DNA from: CBFHMJ01 sp965656875
GTDB taxonomy: Bacteria; Pseudomonadota; Gammaproteobacteria; Enterobacterales; Alteromonadaceae
Direction of reading: 5' to 3'
DNA: 64,000 nucleotides
Assembly (NCBI GenBank): GCA_965656875.1
Contig: CBFHMJ010000003.1
Span: forward strand, 310,001 to 374,000
A program made the position numbers and the translations under genes. Each line of letters starts with the position of its first letter. Position 1 is the first letter of the stretch. Under the pieces are notes generated by a model. It did no database searches. It saw nothing but the letters and a program-made list of their open reading frames with translations, and was not told the origin of the DNA. Positions 36,440-44,815 of this stretch are shown in pieces.

Positions 36440-36898
36440 ATGAAAGTAGCAACGAGCATAACGATTGCAGCGCCAGTTGAAGCAGTTTGGCAAGCCGTGA
36501 TTAACATTGAGCAAGCAGCTGATATGGTATCCGGGATTCGTCAGGTTGAGGTTTTACATAAACCTGAACAGGGAATGGTGGGGTTTAAATGGCGAGAAAC
36601 TCGGATCATGTTTGGCAAGGAAGCGACGGAAGATATGTGGATCACGGATTGCGTGACCAATGATTATTATGCGACACGGGCTGAAAATCACGGAGCAGTT
36701 TATTTATCACGGATTTCAGTGCAGGCTGTTGCTGATGGCACACGGTTAACAATGGGTTTTGAATCTCAGGCTCAAACGTTGTTTGCACGATTAATGTCGT
36801 CGTTGATGGTTTTTTTTATCAAAGGATCGATTATTAAAGAATTCGACAAAGATCTGGTCGATATAAAGGCGTTTGTTGAGCAGCCACCTAATGATTAA
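36440..36898 (+). CDS. SRPBCC (START-like) family protein
   Basis: The 152-residue protein begins KVATSITIAAPVEAVWQAVINIEQAADMVSGIRQVEVL, the classic start of the polyketide-cyclase/SRPBCC fold, with a beta-alpha2-beta6-alpha3 pattern following. The family binds hydrophobic ligands in a cavity. Nothing in the sequence identifies the ligand, and its neighbours do not suggest one. Confidence 0.75.
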   Translation: MKVATSITIAAPVEAVWQAVINIEQAADMVSGIRQVEVLHKPEQGMVGFKWRETRIMFGKEATEDMWITDCVTNDYYATRAENHGAVYLSRISVQAVADGTRLTMGFESQAQTLFARLMSSLMVFFIKGSIIKEFDKDLVDIKAFVEQPPND

Positions 36899-37432
36899 CG
36901 TTATAGTTGAGCGGAATAATCGGGCAGACTATCGATTTAGCTTTTAACACAGGTGATAGTGTTGTAGTCCGTCTTTTAATTAGTATATGTGAATTTAATT
37001 CATTCTACTGAGTTACCGCGTGCGTTGTTTTAACGCTTCACCTTATGCGCCATCCTCTCTTTTTTCTTCATTCTCACCGAATAATGGTTAATGTATTGAG
37101 CTTTCTGTTGATGCTGTCTGTTCCTCGATGGCATTGCTCTATCGCTACTATATTTCATCCATAGTGACAAGTATCAGACCTTTCCTGGTTACTGTCGGAA
37201 GTTGATGCGACAGAATCATTATGGTTACAAGCGAATTAGTTGATTTCATCTATGCTGTAGAAAGGCTTGTCGAACGATAAGGTTGGATAAGAATCAGGAA
37301 ATGGATGCGGTAGATTATTTTGTTGATGAATTATTTGCGTAAATAACACATAAATTACGGAGGTAACTGGTGACATTTATGCATATACGATTTATTTTTG
37401 TTGTCACTTAATACTTTTAAGGTGGGGAACGA
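36899..37432. other. Intergenic region with two tiny ribosome-site-preceded frames
   Basis: No gene of normal size is present in these 534 bases. Two very short frames have ribosome sites: ATG at 37301 to TAA at 37342 (13 codons, acidic), preceded by AGGAA, and GTG at 37370 to TAA at 37411 (13 codons, hydrophobic end), preceded six bases upstream by GGAGG. They lie shortly before the acetyltransferase and could be leader peptides, but nothing proves translation. Confidence 0.35.
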
Positions 37433-37891
37433 ATGAAAGATTGTACTGACTTAACGTTGGTACTGGCGGATGAATCGCGTATTTCTGACTTTGTGGCGTT
37501 GGAAGCGGCTAATGATGCCAGCGGTTATATTGTTCCTGGTGCGTGGGATATGCATCAGTTAGCGATGAGTCAGCCTGATATTCATTATTTTGATATCGTT
37601 GTCGGGGGCCAATCCGAAGGTTTCATCATTATTGCTTTTGAACAGAATCATTCCGTTGAATTGCGGCGGATTGTTGTAAAACATAAAGGGCAGGGCATTG
37701 GGCAGGCTGCGCTTACTTCACTTGAAAACCAATTATTTACTTCAGGCACAATGCGTATCTGGCTGGATGTATTTGAAGATAATGCCCGAGGTCGTTACAT
37801 CTATCAGAAACTTGGCTTTAAAGCGTTTGGTGAATCCACGCTTCAGGGGAAAAAACTGATATTGATGGAAAAATTTGCTGAGCTATTGTAG
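37433..37891 (+). CDS. GNAT-family N-acetyltransferase
   Basis: The 152-residue protein shows VELRRIVVKHKGQGIGQAALTSLENQLF, the acetyl-CoA-binding R/QxxGxG/A motif, then ARGRYIYQKLGFKAFGE, the usual C-terminal NxxARxxYxKxGF motif. GGTGGGG lies upstream of the ATG. The substrate, a protein or small amine, is not indicated. A short hydrophobic frame with a strong ribosome site lies 22 bases before it. Confidence 0.8.
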   Translation: MKDCTDLTLVLADESRISDFVALEAANDASGYIVPGAWDMHQLAMSQPDIHYFDIVVGGQSEGFIIIAFEQNHSVELRRIVVKHKGQGIGQAALTSLENQLFTSGTMRIWLDVFEDNARGRYIYQKLGFKAFGESTLQGKKLILMEKFAELL

Positions 37892-38003
37892 TGCTAAATT
37901 TAATTGTTCCTGGAATGCAATAATTAATCGTTTATTAACGTTTAATTTCTCGCTAATGTATCAGAATACTCACTTGTCTGGGCTAAGTTTTAATATCATT
38001 TCT

Positions 38004-38828
38004 ATGTATAAACCATTAGTTTTTAAGCTGTTATTTAGTTTTGCTTTGTTGTGGTTTTTTCCTGTTTCACAGGCTATTGCTGCGGGGACGCCAATCTTTG
38101 GTACATCAGCAAAAGCACAGAAACAGGAGAAGAAAGAGTTAGTGATAGGTGTTGGAAATTTTGAACCTTTCTTTATGAAAGATGGCAGTGGCTTATTTTT
38201 AGATTTATTGAAAGAACTAACAGCCTTAATGCCACAATACAAAGTGACTTTTCAGATGATGTCTAATTATCGATTACATGCTGAGATCGATAATGGTCGA
38301 ATTGATGTGGCTTGTAATATTTTTCCTGCCGCGAATATTAATGCCTGGCTTTCAGAACCTTTTTTCCGTTTTACGGATGTCGCTGTAACTCGTAATGATA
38401 AAAATATTGCCTTATCCCGTATTGCGGACATGCAGCATTATCGTGTGATTGCTTATCAGGGGGCTGTATTACTGCTGGGTGATGAATATAAAGAAATGGC
38501 TGCCGCTAATCCGGGTTATAAAGAGCATCATGATGTGTCGGCTACGTCAAAAATGCTGGTATTAAATCGTTTTGATGTGCGGGTGGGTGATATTAATTTG
38601 TTTTATCATGACCTGCAAAAACATCCTGAGTTGTCGCCAGATGACTTTACCATTCATTATTTCTGGCCTGATGTATTCAGCCATCTTGCGTTTAAGGATA
38701 AAGCGTTGAGGGATGAGTTTAATCAGGCGATTAATACCCTGAAATCTAACGGAACATGGGATCGGATGTATCGTCAGTTTCGTCAGAATGCCTCCTGGGC
38801 TGAACATGTTCAGTCTCCTCGGTTATAA
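38004..38828 (+). CDS. Periplasmic amino-acid-type solute-binding protein
   Basis: I start at the ATG at 38004 because it begins a signal peptide (YKPLVFKLLFSFALLWFFPVSQAIAAG); the longer frame overlaps the GNAT gene. The 274-residue protein has KELVIGVGNFEPFFMKDGSGLFLDLLKELTALM, the SBP_bac_3 opening, and ISDMQHYRVIAYQGA-like middle and DEFNQAINTLKSNGTWDRMYRQF at the end. Such proteins bind amino acids or serve as sensor domains. No permease or ATPase gene accompanies it here, so it may be an orphan. Confidence 0.78.
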   Translation: MYKPLVFKLLFSFALLWFFPVSQAIAAGTPIFGTSAKAQKQEKKELVIGVGNFEPFFMKDGSGLFLDLLKELTALMPQYKVTFQMMSNYRLHAEIDNGRIDVACNIFPAANINAWLSEPFFRFTDVAVTRNDKNIALSRIADMQHYRVIAYQGAVLLLGDEYKEMAAANPGYKEHHDVSATSKMLVLNRFDVRVGDINLFYHDLQKHPELSPDDFTIHYFWPDVFSHLAFKDKALRDEFNQAINTLKSNGTWDRMYRQFRQNASWAEHVQSPRL

Positions 38829-39029
38829 CCAATACTAATAAGTTATCAGCTATCTGGTTGATTTTGGTTATTTCGGTCACATTACTCTAAGGTGCTTGTC
38901 GCAGATTTCTACAGTGTTTCAGATTGCCATGTAGCAGAACGATATGACGCAATTTGAATCCTGGTATAAACATGCGATATACGGCTGCAAAAATCACCAT
39001 CAAAGGTCGAAAGACCTGAACAATGAGGC

Positions 39030-39872
39030 ATGACTGTGACAGATAAAACTTACACCCCACCTAAAGTATGGATTCATGAAGAGGGCAACGGCGGCCAGTT
39101 TGCCGGGATTAACCTGCCGACAGCAGGTGCTCGTTATGATGAAGACCTTGCCCGAGGGCAACATCCTTTTCAGCTATATTCTCTGGCAACACCTAATGGT
39201 GTAAAAGTGACGGTGATGTTTGAAGAATTACTGGAAAAGGGAATAGCTGAGGCTGAATACGATGCGTTTCTGATCAACATCCTGGAGAGTAAACAATTTA
39301 GTTCAGGCTTTGTTGATATCAATCCTAATTCTAAAATTCCGGCGTTAGTGGATACGACAACGACACCGGAAACCCGTATTTTTGAATCAGGGTCCATCCT
39401 GCTTTATCTGGCCGAAAAATTTAACGTCTTTTTACCGTCTGATCCGGCGGGTCGTACCGAGACAATGAACTGGTTGTTCTGGCAAATGGGTAGTGCGCCG
39501 TTTTTAGGCGGTGGTTTTGGGCATTTCTATAAGTATGCACCTGAGCGTTACGAATACCCGATCAATCGATTTACTATGGAAGTAAAACGTCAGCTGGATG
39601 TATTGGATAAACAACTGGCACAAAACGAATTTATTGCTGGCGATGAATACACGATTGCGGATATGGCGATTTGGCCGTGGTACGGTGGTCTGGTATTAGG
39701 TGAGTTATATGATGCAGCAGAGTTTTTACAGGTTGAGTCATATCAGCATGTGCAGCGCTGGGCGAAACAAATAGCAGCAAGACCGGCCGTAAAGCGCGGT
39801 ATTCGAGTGAATCGGACATGGGGTGAAGAGAGCCAGCAGCTGGCTGAGCGCCATGATGCGTCTGATTTTTAG
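39030..39872 (+). CDS. yghU: Glutathione S-transferase of the YghU type
   Basis: The 280-residue protein matches YghU: TYTPPKVWIHEEGNGGQFAGINLPTAGA, FQLYSLATPNGVKVTVMFEELLEKG, and the C-terminal FIAGDEYTIADMAIWPWYGGLVLGELY. YghU binds two glutathione molecules and acts as a disulfide-bond oxidoreductase in E. coli. It is followed six bases later, tail to tail, by the restriction-domain gene. Confidence 0.92.
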   Translation: MTVTDKTYTPPKVWIHEEGNGGQFAGINLPTAGARYDEDLARGQHPFQLYSLATPNGVKVTVMFEELLEKGIAEAEYDAFLINILESKQFSSGFVDINPNSKIPALVDTTTTPETRIFESGSILLYLAEKFNVFLPSDPAGRTETMNWLFWQMGSAPFLGGGFGHFYKYAPERYEYPINRFTMEVKRQLDVLDKQLAQNEFIAGDEYTIADMAIWPWYGGLVLGELYDAAEFLQVESYQHVQRWAKQIAARPAVKRGIRVNRTWGEESQQLAERHDASDF

Positions 39873-39878
39873 CCGTTA

Positions 39879-40280
39879 TTATACATTTAACTTTTGCCAG
39901 TTCGTAATTGGAACGTCACTTGTACGATGTTCTTTTCTTATTAACTGGCAAATTAACAGGTTTGTTTTATCAAAACCTATGATTATTTCATCTCCTGCCC
40001 GGGCCATATCCATTACAGGATTAGAGCTAAAGTACAAACGAAACTCTGAACGTGCTGGGTGATTAACTCTTGCATCGTACCATGTTAGATTAATAGGGCA
40101 TTCCAAATCTGAACCCCGGCTGGAAATGAAACCAGACATTTTCCTCTTGTTTTTGCCAAAAAGCTCCTTTAGTTCAAGCACACCATTAAATTCATGTTGG
40201 TTAGATTTATTTCTATTGGCTTCAACAGTGGTCAACGTTTTGATGACCGCTGATTTGTACCTTGTAGCTGTGAGCGTCAT
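39879..40280 (-). CDS. Orphan N-terminal domain of an EcoRII-like type II restriction endonuclease
   Basis: The 133-residue protein begins LTATRYKSAVIKTLTTVEAN and continues NKSNQHEFNGVLELKELFG, TWYDARVNHPARSEFRLYFSS and GDEIIIGFD. These blocks match the N-terminal (DNA-specificity) domain of the EcoRII-like endonuclease family, as I remember it. The full enzymes are about three times longer and carry a C-terminal nuclease domain, which is absent here: the frame stops at NWQKLNV, next to yghU. No cytosine methyltransferase gene is nearby. It may be a degraded remnant or a stand-alone DNA-binding protein. Confidence 0.65.
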   Translation of the reverse strand: MTLTATRYKSAVIKTLTTVEANRNKSNQHEFNGVLELKELFGKNKRKMSGFISSRGSDLECPINLTWYDARVNHPARSEFRLYFSSNPVMDMARAGDEIIIGFDKTNLLICQLIRKEHRTSDVPITNWQKLNV

Positions 40281-40455
40281 ATTGATTCCCGATCCAGTAC
40301 CTGATAGGGGTTTATATTATCACGTTCAATCAACTTGAGAAGGATCTAATGTAATCCCCCACATCACTTTGTTGTCGCTGAGTTGCGCCAGATCATCATG
40401 CAAAGAACACTCTTCTATTACCTTTGCAGAAAATCAATCATGTAGAGGTGAAGTT

Positions 40456-41472
40456 ATGAAAGCTGCTGTTGCTAAAGCGTTCAAAGAACCGCTTTCAATT
40501 GAACAAGTCGAAGTGCCAGCTATTGGACCTCGTGATGTATTGGTCAAAATTGATAGTTGTGGTGTGTGTCATACCGATATGCATGCTTGTCATGGTGACT
40601 GGCCTGTTAAACCATCCTTGCCATTGATTCCGGGCCATGAAGGTGTGGGGACTGTGGTACAAGCGGGTGAGCAGGTAACACATCTGACCGAGGGTGATCG
40701 AGTGGGTATTCCCTGGTTGCATTCCGCGTGTGGGCATTGTGATTATTGTCTGGAGGGGCAGGAAACCCTTTGCCCTGAGCAGCAAAATTCCGGCTATAGC
40801 GTTGATGGTGGTTATGCAGAATACTGTAAGGCACCGGCGGATTATGTGGTGGAAATCCCGGATGAACTAACGTTTTCTCAGGCTGCGCCTTTGTTTTGTG
40901 CAGGCGTGACTACGTATAAAGCCTTGAAGGTTGCCGAGATAAAAGCGGGCGACTATGTCGCGGTAGTTGGAGCGGGCGGTCTGGGCCATTTGGCAATTCA
41001 GTATGCCAAAGCGATGGGGTATAACGTCGTTGCTGTTGATACAGGTGAAGAAAAACTGGCGCTGGCGAAAGAACTTGGCGCGTCTTTAACCGTAGATTTC
41101 GCGAAAGAGTCTCCGTCTGATGCGATACAGCAAAAGCTGGGTGGTGTTCATGCGGTGATATGTACTGCGGCATCTAAAGCAGCGTTTGAACAGAGCTATC
41201 GGGCATTACGTCGTGGTGGTTCTTGTGTATTAGTTGGTTTACCGCCGGAAGAAATGCCGATACCAATTTTTGATACCGTTTTGAACGGCATTAAAATTAT
41301 CGGTTCGATTGTTGGCACACGCAAAGATTTGAAAGAGTGTTTGCAGTTTGCGGCTGAAGGAAAAGTTAAATCGATTGTTGAAGAGCGTTCACTGGATGAT
41401 ATCAATGAGATATTTGCTCAGATGGAGCAAGGTGATATTAACGGTCGTATCGTGATGAAAATCGCTGATTAA
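40456..41472 (+). CDS. adhP: Zinc alcohol dehydrogenase AdhP
   Basis: I start at the ATG at 40456 with GAGGTGAAG upstream, giving 338 residues. It has catalytic-zinc ligands Cys38 (GVCHTD), His61 and Glu62 (PGHEGVG), all four structural-zinc cysteines (ACGHCDYC and the Cys after GQETL) and a Rossmann GAGGLGHLAIQYA. The block NSGYSVDGGYAEYCKAP is typical of AdhP, which interconverts ethanol and acetaldehyde with NAD. A terminator follows the gene. An earlier in-frame start would be upstream without a ribosome site. Confidence 0.9.
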   Translation: MKAAVAKAFKEPLSIEQVEVPAIGPRDVLVKIDSCGVCHTDMHACHGDWPVKPSLPLIPGHEGVGTVVQAGEQVTHLTEGDRVGIPWLHSACGHCDYCLEGQETLCPEQQNSGYSVDGGYAEYCKAPADYVVEIPDELTFSQAAPLFCAGVTTYKALKVAEIKAGDYVAVVGAGGLGHLAIQYAKAMGYNVVAVDTGEEKLALAKELGASLTVDFAKESPSDAIQQKLGGVHAVICTAASKAAFEQSYRALRRGGSCVLVGLPPEEMPIPIFDTVLNGIKIIGSIVGTRKDLKECLQFAAEGKVKSIVEERSLDDINEIFAQMEQGDINGRIVMKIAD

Positions 41473-41551
41473 TGAGGCGAACTTTTTCAGGGTAACTTGA
41501 AAACAAATAAGGGACAGCCTAAGCTTGTTCTGTCTCTACAAACCTTAAGTT

Positions 41552-41588
41552 AAAAAGCCGACGTTGGTGTATTCAGCGTCGGCTTTTT
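41552..41588. terminator. Bidirectional terminator between adhP and nhaD
   Basis: AAAAAGCCGACG (41552-41563) pairs with CGTCGGCTTTTT (41577-41588), with a 13-base loop and flanking T and A runs. It serves the convergent adhP and nhaD genes. Confidence 0.88.
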
Positions 41589-41596
41589 TGTGTTAA

Positions 41597-42835
41597 TCAG
41601 GCCAACAGGTAAGCCACGCCAAAACCAACGCTGTATGCCAGCAAAAGTTGTGGAATGTATCTTCCGTAGCTCATAAATGTAAGTTCTTTGATTTTACTCA
41701 TTGCGATGATTCCGGCGGCAGAACCAATAACCAATAATGAACCGCCAACACCTACGGCATAAGTAAGCCCAAGCCATTGGGTGGTAGACAATGAAGGATC
41801 AGCTTTTAATAACGCGGCGGTCAGCGGTACGTTGTCGAGTAAAGCCGACAGAACCCCGACGGAGAAGTTAGATATATCCGGGTTGAGTGCCAGATAGAAG
41901 TCGGTCACCCACACCAGAACACCAATTTCTTTCAATCCGCCTACAATCAGCAAAATCCCGAGGAAAAATAACAGGGTATCGAACTGAATCTGTCTGACAT
42001 ATTCGAGCAGATGAACTTCGTGATGGTATTTATTCACCAGGCCGCCAATCAGAAACATCACCGATAACCCCAATAAGAAGATCAGCACGGGCGGAATGCC
42101 ATAGAGTAAATTTAGCGTCATGATGGCAATGATGGTGCTGAAAAACAACAGAGCGATCACGATGTCCAGTCGTTGAAAGCTTTCCGGGGCGACACTGGCG
42201 TGAACAATTCTGTTGCCCGAAATACAAAGCATGGCGGTTAATGCGGCAACACCTGCTAACGTGGGAAGTACCAGATTAAACAGCTGAGGAATGGTGACGT
42301 GTCCGGCATTGAAAATCATCAGGGTAGTGACATCACCCGTGATTAGGATAACGCCACCTGAGTTGACGGCAAAGACAGCAAGAACAGATAGCTTTATTTT
42401 TTCTTTACTGTCGAGTTTGAATGCCTGAATCAAGCCAAGTGATACCAACGTTGCGGTGATATTGTCGCAAAGCATGGATAGCAGAACAGCAAACAGTGCG
42501 AGTAACAGCGTTAAAGCTCGTAATGATAATGCATCGGGCACGAGGCGGGAGATTAAATCTCCAATCAGTCCGCGTGCGTTGAGATACGCAACGAATGTCA
42601 TGGTAGCCATCAGAAACAGCCACAGTGTTGCTATGTCGAGCAGGTTTTCATTCAGTGCGAGTTGTATGTTTGATGTGTCGCCTTCATGGCTGGCGTGAAT
42701 GAACAGGATGACCCAGCTCAGACAACCGGAAAAGAGGGTAGTTTTGGCCTTGTTAAGGTGAGTAAATTCTTCGAGCACAATGCTCAGCAGGGCAAGAATT
42801 GCCAGTGCCAGAATGGAGATTTCTATCACAGACAT
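41597..42835 (-). CDS. nhaD: NhaD-type sodium/proton antiporter
   Basis: The 412-residue protein is almost entirely membrane helices, about 11-12. It has the NhaD signatures LSMLCDNITATLVSLGLI and VGVLSALLDNVPLTAALL, with acidic residues in the two Asp-Asn repeats, plus VNSGGVILITGDVTTLM. NhaD exports sodium in exchange for protons and is found mainly in marine and halophilic bacteria and in Vibrio. The gene is transcribed leftward, alone. Confidence 0.9.
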   Translation of the reverse strand: MSVIEISILALAILALLSIVLEEFTHLNKAKTTLFSGCLSWVILFIHASHEGDTSNIQLALNENLLDIATLWLFLMATMTFVAYLNARGLIGDLISRLVPDALSLRALTLLLALFAVLLSMLCDNITATLVSLGLIQAFKLDSKEKIKLSVLAVFAVNSGGVILITGDVTTLMIFNAGHVTIPQLFNLVLPTLAGVAALTAMLCISGNRIVHASVAPESFQRLDIVIALLFFSTIIAIMTLNLLYGIPPVLIFLLGLSVMFLIGGLVNKYHHEVHLLEYVRQIQFDTLLFFLGILLIVGGLKEIGVLVWVTDFYLALNPDISNFSVGVLSALLDNVPLTAALLKADPSLSTTQWLGLTYAVGVGGSLLVIGSAAGIIAMSKIKELTFMSYGRYIPQLLLAYSVGFGVAYLLA

Positions 42836-43006
42836 TTAGCGCTTCATTGGTTGGGGGAGGGTTTAAAGTGGCGAGAGTATAGTTCAATGATTCTGATTAA
42901 GAAACTTGAATTATGGGAAGAAGTGTAATGATTTACAACATGTTGTTTTCAGACAAGGTTTTGTGTTTTCATGCGAGTACATTATCGAAAATTAAGACAG
43001 CAGATT

Positions 43007-43975
43007 ATGAAGAATAAACTAGCGGGCTGGTTGCGTTTTGCCCCCGGGGTTTTACTGATAGCAGGTTTTTTAACGCTGACATCAGCGCCACTGTTGGCGA
43101 ATGATGAGGTGAGTTTACATATTCTGGGCGTTGCTCAGGATGCGGGGTATCCGCAAGCTCAGTGTTATCGACCTCATTGTATGGCTGGTTGGCAAGACAG
43201 CGAGAAGCAACGATTAGCGACATCGTTGGCGGTGATTGATCACGAATCCAGGCAATCATTTTTATTTGAAGCAACGCCTGATATCAAACACCAGTTGTAT
43301 CGCTTACACACGATTGCGTCGTTTGAGCGTTATTCGTTATCTGGCATTTTTCTGACTCATGGACACATGGGGCATTATGCCGGACTCATGCATTTAGGCC
43401 GGGAAGCATGGAGCGCCGATGCAATACCTGTCTATGCGATGCCGCGAATGCAAACGTTTCTGAAAAACAATGGCCCGTGGAGCCAATTGGTCACGTTAAA
43501 TAACATTAGTCTGAAATCCATACATCACCAGAAACCAGTAAAGCTGACACCGCGTGTAACCGTCACGCCAATTCTGGTTCCACACCGGGATGAGTTTACC
43601 GAAACCGTCGGCTATCGAATTGACGGGCCGAACAAATCGGTGCTGTTTATTCCAGATATCGATAAGTGGCGAAAATGGTCAACCGACATCAATGGCCTGG
43701 TTAAATCGGTTGATCTGGCGTTGCTGGATGCGACATTCTTTGATGCCAACGAATTACAAGGACGGGACATCAGTCAAATACCGCATCCGTTTGTGAGTGA
43801 AAGTCTTGCACGGTTTGCTGATTTACCCGCAGTGGAGCGAGCCAAAGTAATGTTTATCCATTTCAACCACTCAAACCCGTTATTACATGAATCACCTGAA
43901 GGAGAGAAAGCCAGAGCCCTGGTTGTATCTAAGGGGATGAAAGTTGCGAGGGAAGGCTGGACATATAACTTGTAA
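43007..43975 (+). CDS. PqqB-like metallo-beta-lactamase-fold protein, exported
   Basis: I start at the ATG at 43007 (322 residues), giving a signal peptide (FAPGVLLIAGFLTLTSAPLLA). After it come HILGVAQDAGYPQAQC, LTHGHMGHYAGLMHLG (the metal motif HxHxxH, with Gly where Asp is usual, as in PqqB) and VLFIPDIDKW. PqqB is a cytoplasmic hydroxylase-like protein in PQQ biosynthesis, whereas this one seems periplasmic, so it is probably not PqqB itself. No other pqq genes are in the window. Confidence 0.72.
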   Translation: MKNKLAGWLRFAPGVLLIAGFLTLTSAPLLANDEVSLHILGVAQDAGYPQAQCYRPHCMAGWQDSEKQRLATSLAVIDHESRQSFLFEATPDIKHQLYRLHTIASFERYSLSGIFLTHGHMGHYAGLMHLGREAWSADAIPVYAMPRMQTFLKNNGPWSQLVTLNNISLKSIHHQKPVKLTPRVTVTPILVPHRDEFTETVGYRIDGPNKSVLFIPDIDKWRKWSTDINGLVKSVDLALLDATFFDANELQGRDISQIPHPFVSESLARFADLPAVERAKVMFIHFNHSNPLLHESPEGEKARALVVSKGMKVAREGWTYNL

Positions 43976-44035
43976 AAGTTGATTGACGTTATTCGTACAC
44001 GCATTAAGATAGCCAGGCTGGTTAAGGAATTAATT

Positions 44036-44560
44036 ATGCATATTATTTTAGGGTTATTAGGAACCCTGGTAACGTTACTGATTTTGGTTAAGCGGTTATC
44101 GGATGCTGGAATTGATATAGGCTGGTTAAACCCATTTGCCTGGCATCGACGTCGATCGTTTCGTCAACAGCATGATACAAACCCCGCATTTACACTTGAT
44201 TCTCCTCTTGATGCTGCGGCATTAGCTGTTTTTGTTGTAGCCAGGTCACGCGGTGAAATGGTGCGTGAGGATAAAGCAGCATTGAAGCGTTTGTTTATGG
44301 ATGAGTTCAATATTGATGCTAGCCGAGCAGACTCTTTATTAGTCGCAAGTAGTTATCTGGTGAATGACGATATTTACCATACACCAGAACGCATTTTTAG
44401 CCGGACACGCGATCAACTGGCACCGCCTCAGATCGAGTCATTGCACCGAATGTTGAACACGGCGAGTATGCTGTCAGGGGATATGACGGCAGAACAGCGG
44501 AAAATTATCACAAAAATTCGTCAGGTGTTTGCTTCCAGCCAGTCATCATCTGAATGGTGA
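44036..44560 (+). CDS. TerB-like protein with membrane anchor
   Basis: The 174-residue protein starts at the ATG at 44036 with AAGGA upstream. A hydrophobic helix (IILGLLGTLVTLLILV) leads to a cytoplasmic-looking helical domain with DAAALAVFVVARSRGEMVREDKAALKRLF and MTAEQRKIITKIRQVF, repeated acidic helices like TerB (tellurite-resistance and metal-binding) proteins. The match is moderate and function is not assigned. A terminator follows. Confidence 0.5.
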   Translation: MHIILGLLGTLVTLLILVKRLSDAGIDIGWLNPFAWHRRRSFRQQHDTNPAFTLDSPLDAAALAVFVVARSRGEMVREDKAALKRLFMDEFNIDASRADSLLVASSYLVNDDIYHTPERIFSRTRDQLAPPQIESLHRMLNTASMLSGDMTAEQRKIITKIRQVFASSQSSSEW

Positions 44561-44569
44561 TTGCTATCG

Positions 44570-44595
44570 TGGTCAGTGCGTACTGACCATCTTTT
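44570..44595 (+). terminator. Rho-independent terminator of the TerB-like gene
   Basis: TGGTCAGT (44570-44577) pairs perfectly with ACTGACCA (44582-44589) around GCGT, followed by TCTTTTCTT. Confidence 0.65.
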
Positions 44596-44815
44596 CTTAT
44601 TGACTCTGATGTTTGCGTGTTAGCTGGCATCAGACATTCTTCACACTTCTGCACTGTATTCTATTCTTTGGTGCGAACCGTTCAGGTTTTCTCGCTACCT
44701 GCTGTTCATTAATTATTAAAAAGCAATTTATTCCTGTATTTGTATTATCAAAAGCGAATATTTATTGAAGGTTGTCTATATTTAAATGATTCCGCGACTA
44801 TTCTCCTGAATAACA

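Noticed and set aside
43007..43975. Complete PQQ biosynthesis gene pqqB
   Set aside because: The protein is exported and no other pqq gene is present.
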